A stretch of 64,000 bases of DNA from Aureimonas altamirensis (GCF_023702225.1 NZ_JAMQCO010000002.1:310001-374000); one strand, 5' to 3'. Numbered from the stretch's first letter, positions 42,622 to 51,605 are shown. Notes: generated from the sequence alone by a model not told the origin. Numbers and translations are program-made.

Positions 42622-44772
42622 CTAGGCGGCGTTGCCGACCGCCTGCCTGTTGTCGAGCAGCGCCCTCAGGCAGGCATCCGCCGCCACCGGACGCCCGAGA
42701 TAGAAGCCCTGCGCGAGTTCGCATCCTTCATCCTTGAGGAAGGCGAGCTGTTCGGCGGTTTCGACACCCTCGGCGACCACCTGCAGCTTGAGACCGTGAG
42801 CCAGCCTGATGATCGCACGCACGATGGCGGCGTCCGCCTCGCTGCCCGGAATGGCGCTCAGGAATCCGCGATCGATCTTGATGGCGTCGATCGGCAGCAT
42901 CTTGACCCGCAGCAGCGACGAGTATCCGGTTCCGAAATCGTCCAGCGTCAGCCTGATACCCATGTTGTGCAACACGGCCAGGCGTGGCGACGGATTCTGC
43001 ACCGGATCGAAGAACGTGTTCTCGGTCAGCTCCAGTTCCAGATTTGACGAAGGCAACCCGGTGTCTGCCAGGACGCGCGACACCATCTTCGGTATGTCGT
43101 CGTAGTTGAACTGTACCGGCGCCAGGTTGACGGCCATGGTAAGGCTTTCGAAGCCCATCGACCGCCACTCCTGGGCCTGGCGGCACGCCTCTCGCAGGAC
43201 CCAGTCGGAAATGGGCGCGATCAACCCCGTCTCTTCGGCGACGCTGAGGAACTCGGCGGGCGACAGGAGCCCGCGTTGCGGATGCTGCCAGCGGATCAGC
43301 GCTTCCACCCCGGAAATGCGACGCGAAGCGATATCGACCTGCGGCTGGTAATGCAGCACGAACTCGCCCCGCGCCAGCGCATCGCGCATGGCCGCCTCGA
43401 GCAGGGAGGACTCCTTGATGCGGGCCCGCAGGTCCGCGGCAAAGACGCTGTACCGGTTACGGCCTTCGGATTTGGCCTGATACATCGCCAGATCGGCATT
43501 CTTGAGGATCTCGTTCACGTCCTGGCCATGCGGGCCGATCAACGCGATGCCAAGGCTTGCCGTGGCGTTGACCCTGTGCCGGGCAACGTCGATCGGGTCG
43601 GAGAGCGTGGATACGATACGGCGGGCCAGCGCTTCCGCTTCCGACACGTCGGAGATCCCCTCCTGCAGGAAGGCGAACTCGTCGCCGCCGAGGCGGGACA
43701 GGGTCGTGTTCTCGTCGATCAGGAGTTTCAGCCGCTGGGCGATCGACTGGAGCAGCTGATCGCCGACATAATGGCCGAGCGTATCGTTGACGGTCTTGAA
43801 GCGGTCGATATCCAGCAGATGCAGCGCATGCATGCGCCCCGGCCGCGCCGGCTCCAGAAGCAGCGACTGCACCCGGTTCGACAGATAGGTCCGGTTGGGA
43901 AGGCCCGTCAGCCCGTCATGAAGGGCCAACTCGCGCAGACGCTCGTGCGCCATCTTCTGCTCGCTGACATCGAGCGAAGAGGTCAGGACGCCGACGACCT
44001 TGCTGTTGGCATCCATCAGCGGCGACTTCGTCGTCAGGAAGTAGCGCTCGCTCCCCTCGGGAGATCGGATCGCCTCCTCATAGGCGGGGTGCGGCAGGCC
44101 GCGGGTCAGCACGCTGCGCTCCACCTGCCGGAGCCGGGCCACGTCAGTGCCCGCAAGCAGCGTCTCTGCGGGAAGGCCGACACAGGCAGCCGGATCGCGG
44201 CCCGAATAGACGGCAAACATCGCGTTCACGAAGACGCATCGTCCATCGCGATCGGTGGCGCTTATCAGTGCCGGCACCGTATCGATCACCTGCGCAAGCT
44301 GCTCGCGACTGTCGCGCACGGCGATCTGGCGGAAGTACTCGCTGTCCAGCAACCGGCGCTCCAGCGCCTGCGCCTTCAGCTTCACGCTCTGCTGCTGGCG
44401 GCGGAACTTCAGGAAGTTGCGCGCCCGGCTGACGAACTCCTCGTGGTTGACGGGCGTCTGCAGGAAGTCGGTTGCGCCCGCCTCCAGGGCCATGAGGCGG
44501 AAACTGAGATCCTCGTAGGCTGTCAGAACGATGATGGGCACGTCGGCGGAATTGGGCATGTCGCGCAGGCGACGGGTCAACTGGGCGCCGTCCATCCCCG
44601 GCATCTTGTAGTCCGTGATGATGAGGTCCGGCTCGCCCTCTTCGAGCCAGTCGAGCATCCGGAAGGGGCTTGCGAAGGTTTTGACGTTGACGTCCTCCCC
44701 CGCCAGCTTCGACAGACGAGAGTATATCCTTTGGTTGCTGCCTTGATCATCAACAACGACTATCAATGACAT
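42622..44772 (-). CDS. Response regulator with RpfG-like receiver and PAS-GGDEF-EAL output
   Basis: A 716-residue cytoplasmic regulator. The receiver (1-125; DD at 8-9, Asp54 in LIITDYKMPGMDG, Thr84) and the helix after it (RRQQQSVKLKAQALERRLL) resemble RpfG, the usual RpfC partner. Instead of HD-GYP it carries a PAS domain (160-270), a GGDEF domain with intact GGDEF (362-366), and an EAL domain with intact EAL (490-492), DDFG and AEGVET motifs. Both cyclase and phosphodiesterase active sites look complete. The conserved receiver Lys is Thr106 (FLQTPV), an odd change. There is no RxxD inhibitory site before GGDEF. ATG 44772 is preferred over a TTG at 44841. It is 40 bp upstream of rpfC. Confidence 0.85.
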   Translation of the reverse strand: MSLIVVVDDQGSNQRIYSRLSKLAGEDVNVKTFASPFRMLDWLEEGEPDLIITDYKMPGMDGAQLTRRLRDMPNSADVPIIVLTAYEDLSFRLMALEAGATDFLQTPVNHEEFVSRARNFLKFRRQQQSVKLKAQALERRLLDSEYFRQIAVRDSREQLAQVIDTVPALISATDRDGRCVFVNAMFAVYSGRDPAACVGLPAETLLAGTDVARLRQVERSVLTRGLPHPAYEEAIRSPEGSERYFLTTKSPLMDANSKVVGVLTSSLDVSEQKMAHERLRELALHDGLTGLPNRTYLSNRVQSLLLEPARPGRMHALHLLDIDRFKTVNDTLGHYVGDQLLQSIAQRLKLLIDENTTLSRLGGDEFAFLQEGISDVSEAEALARRIVSTLSDPIDVARHRVNATASLGIALIGPHGQDVNEILKNADLAMYQAKSEGRNRYSVFAADLRARIKESSLLEAAMRDALARGEFVLHYQPQVDIASRRISGVEALIRWQHPQRGLLSPAEFLSVAEETGLIAPISDWVLREACRQAQEWRSMGFESLTMAVNLAPVQFNYDDIPKMVSRVLADTGLPSSNLELELTENTFFDPVQNPSPRLAVLHNMGIRLTLDDFGTGYSSLLRVKMLPIDAIKIDRGFLSAIPGSEADAAIVRAIIRLAHGLKLQVVAEGVETAEQLAFLKDEGCELAQGFYLGRPVAADACLRALLDNRQAVGNAA

Positions 44773-44918
44773 GAGTGCGAACGCCTCGTTAAACCGCTCC
44801 GACAGTCCGGAGTGCTGTTTCGGCACCGGTAAAGGGGCCAAGTAAAAACTTACTTTACAGTTTCGGCCAAAGGAAGGAAAACGGAATTACAGGCGGTGGG
44901 ACACGTCCGAAACGGCTC

Positions 44919-46106
44919 TCACGCAAGGTCCGTCGCCATCGCGACCTTGCCCTTGCCGCTCCTCTTGGCAGCATAGAGCGCACTGTCGGCTGCCCGCAGG
45001 AGCGGTTTGAGATCGACCTTGTCGGCCGCATCGGGCCGCGCGAAGGCGATGCCGATGCTGACGCCGAGGGAACGGATGTCCTGGCCCGCGACATCGTAGG
45101 GTGCATGCAGATCCTGCATCAGGCGGGCGGCCAGCCTGTCGGCCGATGCCTCGTCGTCGCAAAGGCAGACGAAGACGAACTCGTCGCCCCCGATGCGCGC
45201 CGCCCCCGCTTCGGCCGAACAGTGGACCTGGAGACGGTCCGCGGCGGCGCTCAGGACGGCATCGCCGACATCGTGGCCGAAGCCGTCATTGACCGCCTTG
45301 AACCCGTCGAGGTCCATGTACATGAAGGCCACCAGCCGTCCGGATCCCTCCGCCCTGATGGCGATACGACGCAACTCTGCGACCAGACCCACACGGTTGA
45401 GCAGGCCGGTCAACGCGTCGTGGCGGGACAGGAGCGCGTGCTGCCGCTCCGCCATCATCGTCGTCACGAGGATCGATTTCAGAACATAGGCGGCGCGGCA
45501 CATGCTGAAGATATAGAAGGGAATCTGCACCAGCCCGAGCAGCAACAGCGGCTCGCCGGTAAAGGGCAAGGCAAGGCAGGCCGGCCCGAACGCCAGCACC
45601 ATCATGGCCGAGGCCAGGCGCGGCGTGCCGAAGTTGCGGATGCAGATCCCGCCGATCATGGCGGCGGACGACATCATCGCCATGGTGGACGCCACCCAAT
45701 CGCCGGACAGGAGGCATATGAAACTGCCGTAACCGACGCTGGCCGCCCAGGCGAGCGCCAGCATCATCATGCCATCCGTGTTGGTTTCGCGGCCGAGCTG
45801 CGCCAGCCGCCTGGACCGGACAAGCAGGTAGACGCGGGCAAGGCAGATGAGGATCTCGATGCACACCCAGACATAGAAGCGGGGAGCATCGATCCGGATC
45901 GCGATGAACGTGGCGACGAGGATGGTGTTGGCGACCCCGCCCACGAAGATCGGCAGGGTGCCGTAGAGCCCGCTGAACAGGCGGCCCCTGACTTCGAAAG
46001 GCGCGTCCTCGGAAATATGGCCCAGCCACCTGCCCAGTGCGGTCTTGGGAAGGGAGTAGCCCCTGAAGGCAGTCGAAGCCCGGTCGTTCTTCAAGCGGCT
46101 CCCCAT
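44919..46106 (-). CDS. Membrane-bound diguanylate cyclase (GGDEF)
   Basis: A 395-residue protein with about six hydrophobic segments in residues 50-205 (for example TLPIFVGGVANTILVATFIA) and a C-terminal GGDEF domain (about 220-390). The catalytic motif RIGGDEFVFV and the substrate-binding MDLDGFKAVNDGFGHDVGD are intact, predicting c-di-GMP synthesis. No RxxD inhibitory site precedes the motif. The sensory part is not a MASE domain I can name. It is the same strand and 146 bp upstream of the RpfG-like gene, so it may belong to the same signalling locus. Confidence 0.88.
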   Translation of the reverse strand: MGSRLKNDRASTAFRGYSLPKTALGRWLGHISEDAPFEVRGRLFSGLYGTLPIFVGGVANTILVATFIAIRIDAPRFYVWVCIEILICLARVYLLVRSRRLAQLGRETNTDGMMMLALAWAASVGYGSFICLLSGDWVASTMAMMSSAAMIGGICIRNFGTPRLASAMMVLAFGPACLALPFTGEPLLLLGLVQIPFYIFSMCRAAYVLKSILVTTMMAERQHALLSRHDALTGLLNRVGLVAELRRIAIRAEGSGRLVAFMYMDLDGFKAVNDGFGHDVGDAVLSAAADRLQVHCSAEAGAARIGGDEFVFVCLCDDEASADRLAARLMQDLHAPYDVAGQDIRSLGVSIGIAFARPDAADKVDLKPLLRAADSALYAAKRSGKGKVAMATDLA

Positions 46107-46173
46107 CCGGCTATGCTCGTTCCCCTCAATACCGCAATCGGGGCTCGCCTACCAACCGGCACGGGACGAATCA

Positions 46174-46731
46174 TCAGAAACCGATCGTTTCCTCGAACCT
46201 GTCCCAGGAACTGTACATTTCATAGCGGCCGATACCCGGGATCGGAACGTGCCCGTAATAGGGAGAAAGCTGGAACTCGGAGAAGAATTCGCTCTTGCCG
46301 GCGACGGCCCCGACATAGACCGCCGACGCGAGCCCAGTCCGGTTTGCGCCGTGTTCGCAGTGGATCAGCAACGGCTTCTCCGCATCCCGCATGATGGCGG
46401 CAAGCTGCTGCAACGTTGCGACGGGCACCTCGTGTGCCGAGCTGATCGGGAAATCGACCATGTCGACATCGTTGCGCGCGGCCGCCGAACTGGCCTCGGC
46501 GTACCAGCCCTCATGTGCCTCGTCGCGCAGGTTGATGATGGTGCGCACACCGTAAACGCGCACCATCTCGTCTATGTCCTCGCCGTCCGGCTGAGCGGAA
46601 CGGTAGAGCTGCCCCGGCAGGACTTCATGGAAGTTGCCGGTCATCTGGCCGAGCGCCATGTGGATGCCCGTGATGGCCGGAATGGCAAGCACCGCAAGTA
46701 CCGCGATGGTCGTCCGCTTATGCCTGACCAT
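46174..46731 (-). CDS. Membrane-anchored dual-specificity/tyrosine phosphatase-like protein
   Basis: A 185-residue protein with an N-terminal signal or anchor helix (TTIAVLAVLAIPAITGI) and a cysteine-phosphatase domain. The P-loop is HCEHGANRTG with nucleophile Cys125 and Arg131 (CX5R). The opening LPGQLYRSAQPDGEDID and TIINLRDEAHEG match the DSP family found in Gram-negative envelopes. The location is likely periplasmic. The substrate is unknown; phosphoinositide, phosphotyrosine and polysaccharide-phosphate are all possible. It follows the diguanylate cyclase on the opposite side of a 67-bp gap. Confidence 0.84.
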   Translation of the reverse strand: MVRHKRTTIAVLAVLAIPAITGIHMALGQMTGNFHEVLPGQLYRSAQPDGEDIDEMVRVYGVRTIINLRDEAHEGWYAEASSAAARNDVDMVDFPISSAHEVPVATLQQLAAIMRDAEKPLLIHCEHGANRTGLASAVYVGAVAGKSEFFSEFQLSPYYGHVPIPGIGRYEMYSSWDRFEETIGF

Positions 46732-46786
46732 GAGACATCCCTGAAACTCGAACCCGCTTGGACACCCTGCAGCGTCAATCCGGCGA

Positions 46787-47371
46787 TTATCGGGCCGGCC
46801 CTGCCTGGTCCTGTGTCTTGCGCTCGGATGTCCGCTCGATCCAGGCGGTGAAACGGTCCACCCAGGCCGACAGGAAATCGCGTGTCGAGGCGTCGACCAC
46901 GGTGCCGTCGGCGCCGAACAGCTCCGGCTTGTAGGTGAAGTAGACTTCGGGCTGCCCCATCAACACCGTATCGACGACCGTCAGAAGACCCTTCAGCGAG
47001 TTCTGCGCCGCCGCCGTGCCGGTGGCGCCGGGCGTGGTTCCGATGACCGCAGAAGGCTTCGCGCTCCACGAATTCTTGCCATAGGGGCGCGATGCCCAGT
47101 CGATCACGTTCTTGATGGCCGGCGTGTAGGCACGGTTGTACTCGGGCGTGACGAACAGGACGGCATCCGCAGCCTCGATCTCGGCCTTCACGCGGGCAAC
47201 CGCAGCGGGCACCCCGTCGGACATCAGGTCGTCATTGTACAGGGGAAGGTCGCCGATCTCGACGAAACGGAACTCCAGCTTGCCGGATGCAAGCCGGGCG
47301 ATGCTTTCCGCAAATTTGCGATTGATGGAGTCCCTGCGCAGGGATCCGTTGAAAACTGCGACGCGCTTCAT
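46787..47371 (-). CDS. NADPH-dependent FMN reductase family protein
   Basis: Flavodoxin-fold oxidoreductase of 194 residues, related to ChrR/YieF and azoreductases. It contains VAVFNGSLRRDSINRKFA (FMN phosphate loop), LFVTPEYNRAYTPAIKNVID and IGTTPGATGT. The open frame extends upstream as a shadow, but ATG 47371-47369 has AAGGAGCGGAC directly before it. The electron acceptor (quinone, chromate or azo dye) cannot be inferred. It lies 100 bp beyond the dhaL stop. Confidence 0.9.
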   Translation of the reverse strand: MKRVAVFNGSLRRDSINRKFAESIARLASGKLEFRFVEIGDLPLYNDDLMSDGVPAAVARVKAEIEAADAVLFVTPEYNRAYTPAIKNVIDWASRPYGKNSWSAKPSAVIGTTPGATGTAAAQNSLKGLLTVVDTVLMGQPEVYFTYKPELFGADGTVVDASTRDFLSAWVDRFTAWIERTSERKTQDQAGPAR

Positions 47372-47471
47372 GTCCGCTCCTTGGGAAGAGTCATCAGACG
47401 GCGTGTTGAAGCCGCAGGCTTGCATCGTCAATCGAAGCCTTGGCGACACAGCGTCTTTCAACGATGAACAG

Positions 47472-48071
47472 TCAGCCGAGCCCGCGCACGATATGAAGCA
47501 GCGCAAGCTGCCCGGGATCGTCCAGCAGGGCGCTCCTTTCGGCGAACATGCGCGCACGCCCAAGCCTGCAAGGCCTGCCCTTGAACGCTTCGAGGGTCGC
47601 CTCCGCCGCTTCCACGGCCCTGCGCCGCATGCCGCCGGCATCGGAGCCGGGAAGAGCCGTGGCAATGGCATCGAGGCCGTCGAGCACCGTCTTGTCGCCG
47701 AGTTGCCCCTTGCCGCGCGCCATCATCGCGTCGCGTGCCGCGGCGACGAGCGCAGGCACGTCATCGGCCGCGATGTCGGCCCGGCCCTTCGTGGCCTTGG
47801 CTGCCGCCATGAATCCGGTGGCGACAAGCGTGCCGTAGGACGAGGAGGAAACGCGCTGGAATGCCTTGGCGCATTCCAGGAAGGCGAGGCCTATATCGCC
47901 CGGCAGATCCGACGCCGCCGCCGCCGCAAAGCCTTTCGAAACGGTGATGCCGAGGTCTCCGTCGCCCAGCGCCCCGTCGGCTGCGTTCAACTCCGGGGCT
48001 GCGGCCTCTGCGGCGGCCGCAACCCGGACGAGAGCATCGTGCAGCATGGCGGTATCGATTCGATCGCTCAT
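47472..48071 (-). CDS. DhaL-type kinase subunit (dihydroxyacetone kinase family)
   Basis: The ATP-binding half of a DhaK/DhaL kinase. The 199-residue all-helical protein shows the Asp cluster of the DhaL active site (ADGALGDGDLGITVSKGF), the phosphate-binding SSSYGTLVATGFMAAAK and the lipid/nucleotide loop GQLGDKTVLDGLDAIA. It is the last gene of the operon, 12 bp after dhaK. Whether the phosphate comes from ATP or from a PTS protein is not decided here; no DhaM-like PTS protein is nearby, so ATP is likely. The sugar is unknown. Confidence 0.87.
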   Translation of the reverse strand: MSDRIDTAMLHDALVRVAAAAEAAAPELNAADGALGDGDLGITVSKGFAAAAASDLPGDIGLAFLECAKAFQRVSSSSYGTLVATGFMAAAKATKGRADIAADDVPALVAAARDAMMARGKGQLGDKTVLDGLDAIATALPGSDAGGMRRRAVEAAEATLEAFKGRPCRLGRARMFAERSALLDDPGQLALLHIVRGLG

Positions 48072-48083
48072 CGGTGCCCTCCG

Positions 48084-49082
48084 TCAACCGACACGCCAGT
48101 AGGCACACGCGGCCGGTGCGCGCAGCAGATCCTCGAGCTCGCCGTCCAGGGCCAGCGTCGTGATGGTGGCGCCCGTCATCTCCATCGATGTCGCGTAACG
48201 CCCCACCAGGGGCATGACGATCTCTATCCCCTCGCCGTCGAACCGCTGCTTAACCCGGCGGTACATGATGTACAGCTCTTCCAGCGGGGTCGCCCCCAAG
48301 GAGTTGACGAGAACCGACGCCCGGTCGCCCCGCCCGAGCGACTGGTCGGCCAGAAGCCGGTCCACCATCTCGTCCACGATGGCGTCCGCCGCCTTCAGTG
48401 TATCGCGCCAGATGCCAGGCTCGCCGTGTATCCCCATGCCCATCTCCATCTCTTCGGGGCCCAGCTCGAAGGTCGGCTTGCCGGCCTGCGGCACGATGCA
48501 GGGCGTCAGGGCCATGCCGATGGAGCGGCAGGCATCGGCTGCCTTCCGGGCGACGCGCGTCACCTCGCCAAGGTCGGCCATCCCCTCCGCCGCCGCGCCC
48601 GCGATCTTGAAGGCATAGACCATGCCTGCAACGCCCCGGCGCTTTTCGGCCTCCTCCTTCGGCGCGGACACGATGTCGTCGGCAACGAGCACCGTGGTGG
48701 TGGCGATGTCGTTTTCCATCTCGACCAGTTCGCCGGCCATGTCGAAATTCATGACGTCGCCGCCGTAATTGCCGTACAGGCGCAGTACGCCGGCCCCTCC
48801 GTCCGACAGGCGGATGGCGCTTGCCATCTGTTCGGCCGACGGGCTGGCGAAGACGTCGCCGATGGCGCATGCGGTAAGGAAACCGCGGCCGACATAACCG
48901 GTAAACACCGGCAAGTGCCCCGAGCCACCGCCCGTCACGATGCCCACCCGCCCTTCGGATGCGCCGTCGGCCCGAAGGATCACGCGGGGTTCGGGCCGGG
49001 CATAAAAATCCGGATGCGCCGCGACGAAGCCCTCCAGCATCTCGTCGACATAGGCATCGGGTGCGTTCAGGATCTTCTTCAA
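48084..49082 (-). CDS. DhaK-type kinase subunit (dihydroxyacetone kinase family)
   Basis: Substrate-binding half of the kinase. The product has DGASEGRVGIVTGGGSGHLP at the N-terminus, NYGGDVMNFDMAGELVE and GMGIHGEPGIWRDTL. His219 in this last motif is at the position of the His that covalently holds dihydroxyacetone in E. coli DhaK. Start: the frame reaches ATG 49127 inside the permease gene, but TTG 49082-49080 has GGGAGG seven bases upstream and is preferred (332 residues). Within this operon the substrate is probably a ketose or ketotetrose derived from the imported compound. Confidence 0.87.
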   Translation of the reverse strand: MKKILNAPDAYVDEMLEGFVAAHPDFYARPEPRVILRADGASEGRVGIVTGGGSGHLPVFTGYVGRGFLTACAIGDVFASPSAEQMASAIRLSDGGAGVLRLYGNYGGDVMNFDMAGELVEMENDIATTTVLVADDIVSAPKEEAEKRRGVAGMVYAFKIAGAAAEGMADLGEVTRVARKAADACRSIGMALTPCIVPQAGKPTFELGPEEMEMGMGIHGEPGIWRDTLKAADAIVDEMVDRLLADQSLGRGDRASVLVNSLGATPLEELYIMYRRVKQRFDGEGIEIVMPLVGRYATSMEMTGATITTLALDGELEDLLRAPAACAYWRVG

Positions 49083-49101
49083 GGATGGGCCTCCCTTTCC
49101 C

Positions 49102-50112
49102 TCAGCCGGCGCGCGCCAGCCTTTCATGATGCTTACGATAGGTCTCGATCAGGATCGGCAGGCTCGTGCCGAGGATGATCAGGATGCCGATGACCACCTT
49201 CTGCCAGTAGGACGGCACGCCGGCGCTGAGCAGCGAGGTATTGATCATGGTGATGACGAGCGCGCCGATCAGCGTTCCCGCAACCGTGCCGTGGCCGCCC
49301 TGGATGCGTGCGCCGCCCAGCACCACGGCTGCGATGACGTCGAGTTCCGAGCCGACCAGGTCGAAGGGATTGGCCATGCGCGACAGGGTCATGTGCGTCA
49401 TCCCGGCAAGGCCCGCTATGCCGCCGGCGATGACGTAGATCCATAGCTTGACGCGTGCGACATCGATGCCGATGCGCCGCGCTCCTTCTTCGGAGCCGCC
49501 GATCGCGTAGATCTTCCGGCCGAACAGGGTCACGTTCATCAGCACGGCGACGAACAGGGCTACGACGACGAGAACCACGAAGGACAGCGGCAGCGATACG
49601 AGCTGCCCGACGGCGTTCTCCAGCCGCAGGATCACCGTACGCGCGAAACCGATCACCTCGCGCGGGACGTTGGTGATGTAGGTCGTACCCACGAAGGTCA
49701 GCAGTGCGCCCCGGATCAGGCTGAGCGTGCCCAGCGTCACGATGAGGGTAGGCAGGCCGAGGCCGCCGATCAGGATGCCGTTGACGAGGCCGAGCGCGGC
49801 GCCGATCAGGGCGCTGACGACGAAATAGCCTATGATGGGGATGTCGAGGTCGACCCCCATGATGAGGACGGTGGTCGTATACATGGCGAAGGCGCCGATG
49901 GCGGTGAAGGATACGTCGATGCCGCCGGACGCCAGGATCATCATGACACCCAGCGCGAAGATGCCCGTAACGATCGAGTTGCGCAGAAGATCGACGATCG
50001 TGGCCGCCGACAGGAAACCGGGATTGATAGCGCCGACGCCCAGCGCGAACAGCAGCGCGAAAGCCAGCACGATGCCCTGCGGCGAGGCGACAAGCCGGAC
50101 TGCACCCCGCAT
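49102..50112 (-). CDS. Sugar ABC transporter permease (RbsC family)
   Basis: A 336-residue inner-membrane permease of the BPD_transp_2 (ribose/autoinducer-2) family with about ten helices. Family marks are SGGIDVSFTAIGAFAMY near the third helix, LPTLIVTLGTLSLIRG and the ATPase-contact loop AIGGSEEGARRIGIDVARVK. The ATG overlaps the ATPase stop by one base, so the two are coupled. Together with the second permease (55298-56287) it probably forms a heterodimeric channel. Confidence 0.9.
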   Translation of the reverse strand: MRGAVRLVASPQGIVLAFALLFALGVGAINPGFLSAATIVDLLRNSIVTGIFALGVMMILASGGIDVSFTAIGAFAMYTTTVLIMGVDLDIPIIGYFVVSALIGAALGLVNGILIGGLGLPTLIVTLGTLSLIRGALLTFVGTTYITNVPREVIGFARTVILRLENAVGQLVSLPLSFVVLVVVALFVAVLMNVTLFGRKIYAIGGSEEGARRIGIDVARVKLWIYVIAGGIAGLAGMTHMTLSRMANPFDLVGSELDVIAAVVLGGARIQGGHGTVAGTLIGALVITMINTSLLSAGVPSYWQKVVIGILIILGTSLPILIETYRKHHERLARAG

Positions 50113-51605
50113 CAGCGCTCTCCTTCCTGCGTGACGGCCGCGTATATGGCCTCGTCATCGACGGCTTCGGGGTCGTAGGGCCCCGTCATGCGACCCTTCA
50201 CCATCACCATGATGCGGTCGGAGATCGCCATGGCCTCGCCTATGTCGTCAGTCACCACCATCAGCGCCGTGCCGTCGCGGCTGAGCGCCAGAAGCAGCTC
50301 ATGGATCTCCCGCTTTGAGCCGATGTCGACACCGACCGTCGGGCCGTTGAGGATCATCAGCCGGGGCGCACGCTCCATCCAGCGCGCCAGCACGACGCGC
50401 TGCTGATTGCCACCCGAGAGGGTCGCGACCGCCGGTTCTATCCCCGGCGTCCTGATCCGCAGCCGCTGGACGGCGCTGCGCGCACGCGCGGCCAGGGACC
50501 GCCGGTCGAGAAGGCCGCCCGAGCCGGACTCCTCGAGGCTGGAAACGAGGATGTTGTCGGCGATGGGCTGATCCAGGAAAAGCCCTTCCGTCAGCCTGTC
50601 CTCCGGCACATAGGCGATGCCGGCTTCCACCGCCGCAACGGCGCCCGACAGACGCGCCGGCCGGCCGTCGATCTCGAGCGTCCCTTCGTCGGGCTGCAGC
50701 ATGCCGAACAGCGTCAGCGCCAGTTCGGTCCGGCCCGATCCGAGAAGGCCGACGATGGAAACGATCTCGCCGGGGCACAGATCGAATGTGACGTCTTCGT
50801 ATTCGCCCCGGCGCGACAGGCCCTTCGTGCGCAGGAACGGGGCGGCCGGCACCACGGGCAGGCGGTCCAGCCGCTGGCTCTCCACGCTGCGGCCCGTCAT
50901 CTCGCGGCCCAGCCTTTCGGCGTCGAAGGCGTCGGCGGGCCCTTCGGCCACGACGCGCCCGTCCCGCAGGACGGTGATCGTGTCGGAAAAGGCGAAGACC
51001 TCTTCGGTCTTGTGGCTGACGAAGAGGAACGAGACGCCATCCGCCTTCAGGGTGCCGACGATCTCGGCCAGCCGCCGCACCTCGCTGCGGGTCAGCGCCG
51101 TGGTCGGCTCGTCCATGACGATGATGCGCGCATCGTTGGCCAGGGCCCGGGCGATGGCCACGAGCTGCTTGGACGCGACGGGCAGCAGCTCCACCAGCAT
51201 CGAAAGGTCCAGCGCCACGCCCATGCGCTCCAAAACTTCGGCGGCTAGCCGCCTTTGCGCCCGGCCGCGATGCAGGCGAGCGCCGGACGATACCGCCTGA
51301 AGCATCGCGATATTCTCGGCGACGCCGAGATTGGGGAACAGCGAGAAATCCTGGTAGATGACGGCCAGTCCGGCATCGATTGCGGCGCGCGCATCGCCCG
51401 CCACGTGGCGTCCCCCGATGTCGACCTGCCCTGCATCGGCGGCCACGACGCCGGACAGGATCTTGATCAATGTGGACTTGCCCGAACCGTTCTCGCCGGC
51501 AAGGCAGCGCACCTCGCCCGGCTCGAGCGTCAGGCTGACATCTTCGAGTACCCGCACCGGCCCATAGGATTTCCGGATGCCGGACATGGACAACGTTTGG
51601 GCCAA
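50112..51605 (-). CDS. Sugar ABC transporter ATP-binding protein (RbsA/MglA-type, two ATPase domains)
   Basis: A protein of about 497 residues with two ATPase modules. The first is complete: Walker A GENGSGKSTLIKIL, Walker B IIVMDEPTTALT. The second has the degenerate P-loop VGLLGSGRTELALTLFG and the signature TLSGGNQQRVVLARWM, as in RbsA/MglA/LsrA proteins. The frame begins further upstream, but TTG 51605-51603 with GGAG seven bases before it is the best start and lies after the stem-loop. It overlaps the permease start. Confidence 0.9.
   Translation of the reverse strand: MAQTLSMSGIRKSYGPVRVLEDVSLTLEPGEVRCLAGENGSGKSTLIKILSGVVAADAGQVDIGGRHVAGDARAAIDAGLAVIYQDFSLFPNLGVAENIAMLQAVSSGARLHRGRAQRRLAAEVLERMGVALDLSMLVELLPVASKQLVAIARALANDARIIVMDEPTTALTRSEVRRLAEIVGTLKADGVSFLFVSHKTEEVFAFSDTITVLRDGRVVAEGPADAFDAERLGREMTGRSVESQRLDRLPVVPAAPFLRTKGLSRRGEYEDVTFDLCPGEIVSIVGLLGSGRTELALTLFGMLQPDEGTLEIDGRPARLSGAVAAVEAGIAYVPEDRLTEGLFLDQPIADNILVSSLEESGSGGLLDRRSLAARARSAVQRLRIRTPGIEPAVATLSGGNQQRVVLARWMERAPRLMILNGPTVGVDIGSKREIHELLLALSRDGTALMVVTDDIGEAMAISDRIMVMVKGRMTGPYDPEAVDDEAIYAAVTQEGER

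Noticed and set aside
47416-47440. Terminator after dhaL
   Set aside because: Only a 6-bp stem (AGGCTT/AAGCCT) with a 13-base loop and no U-tract; too weak to support.
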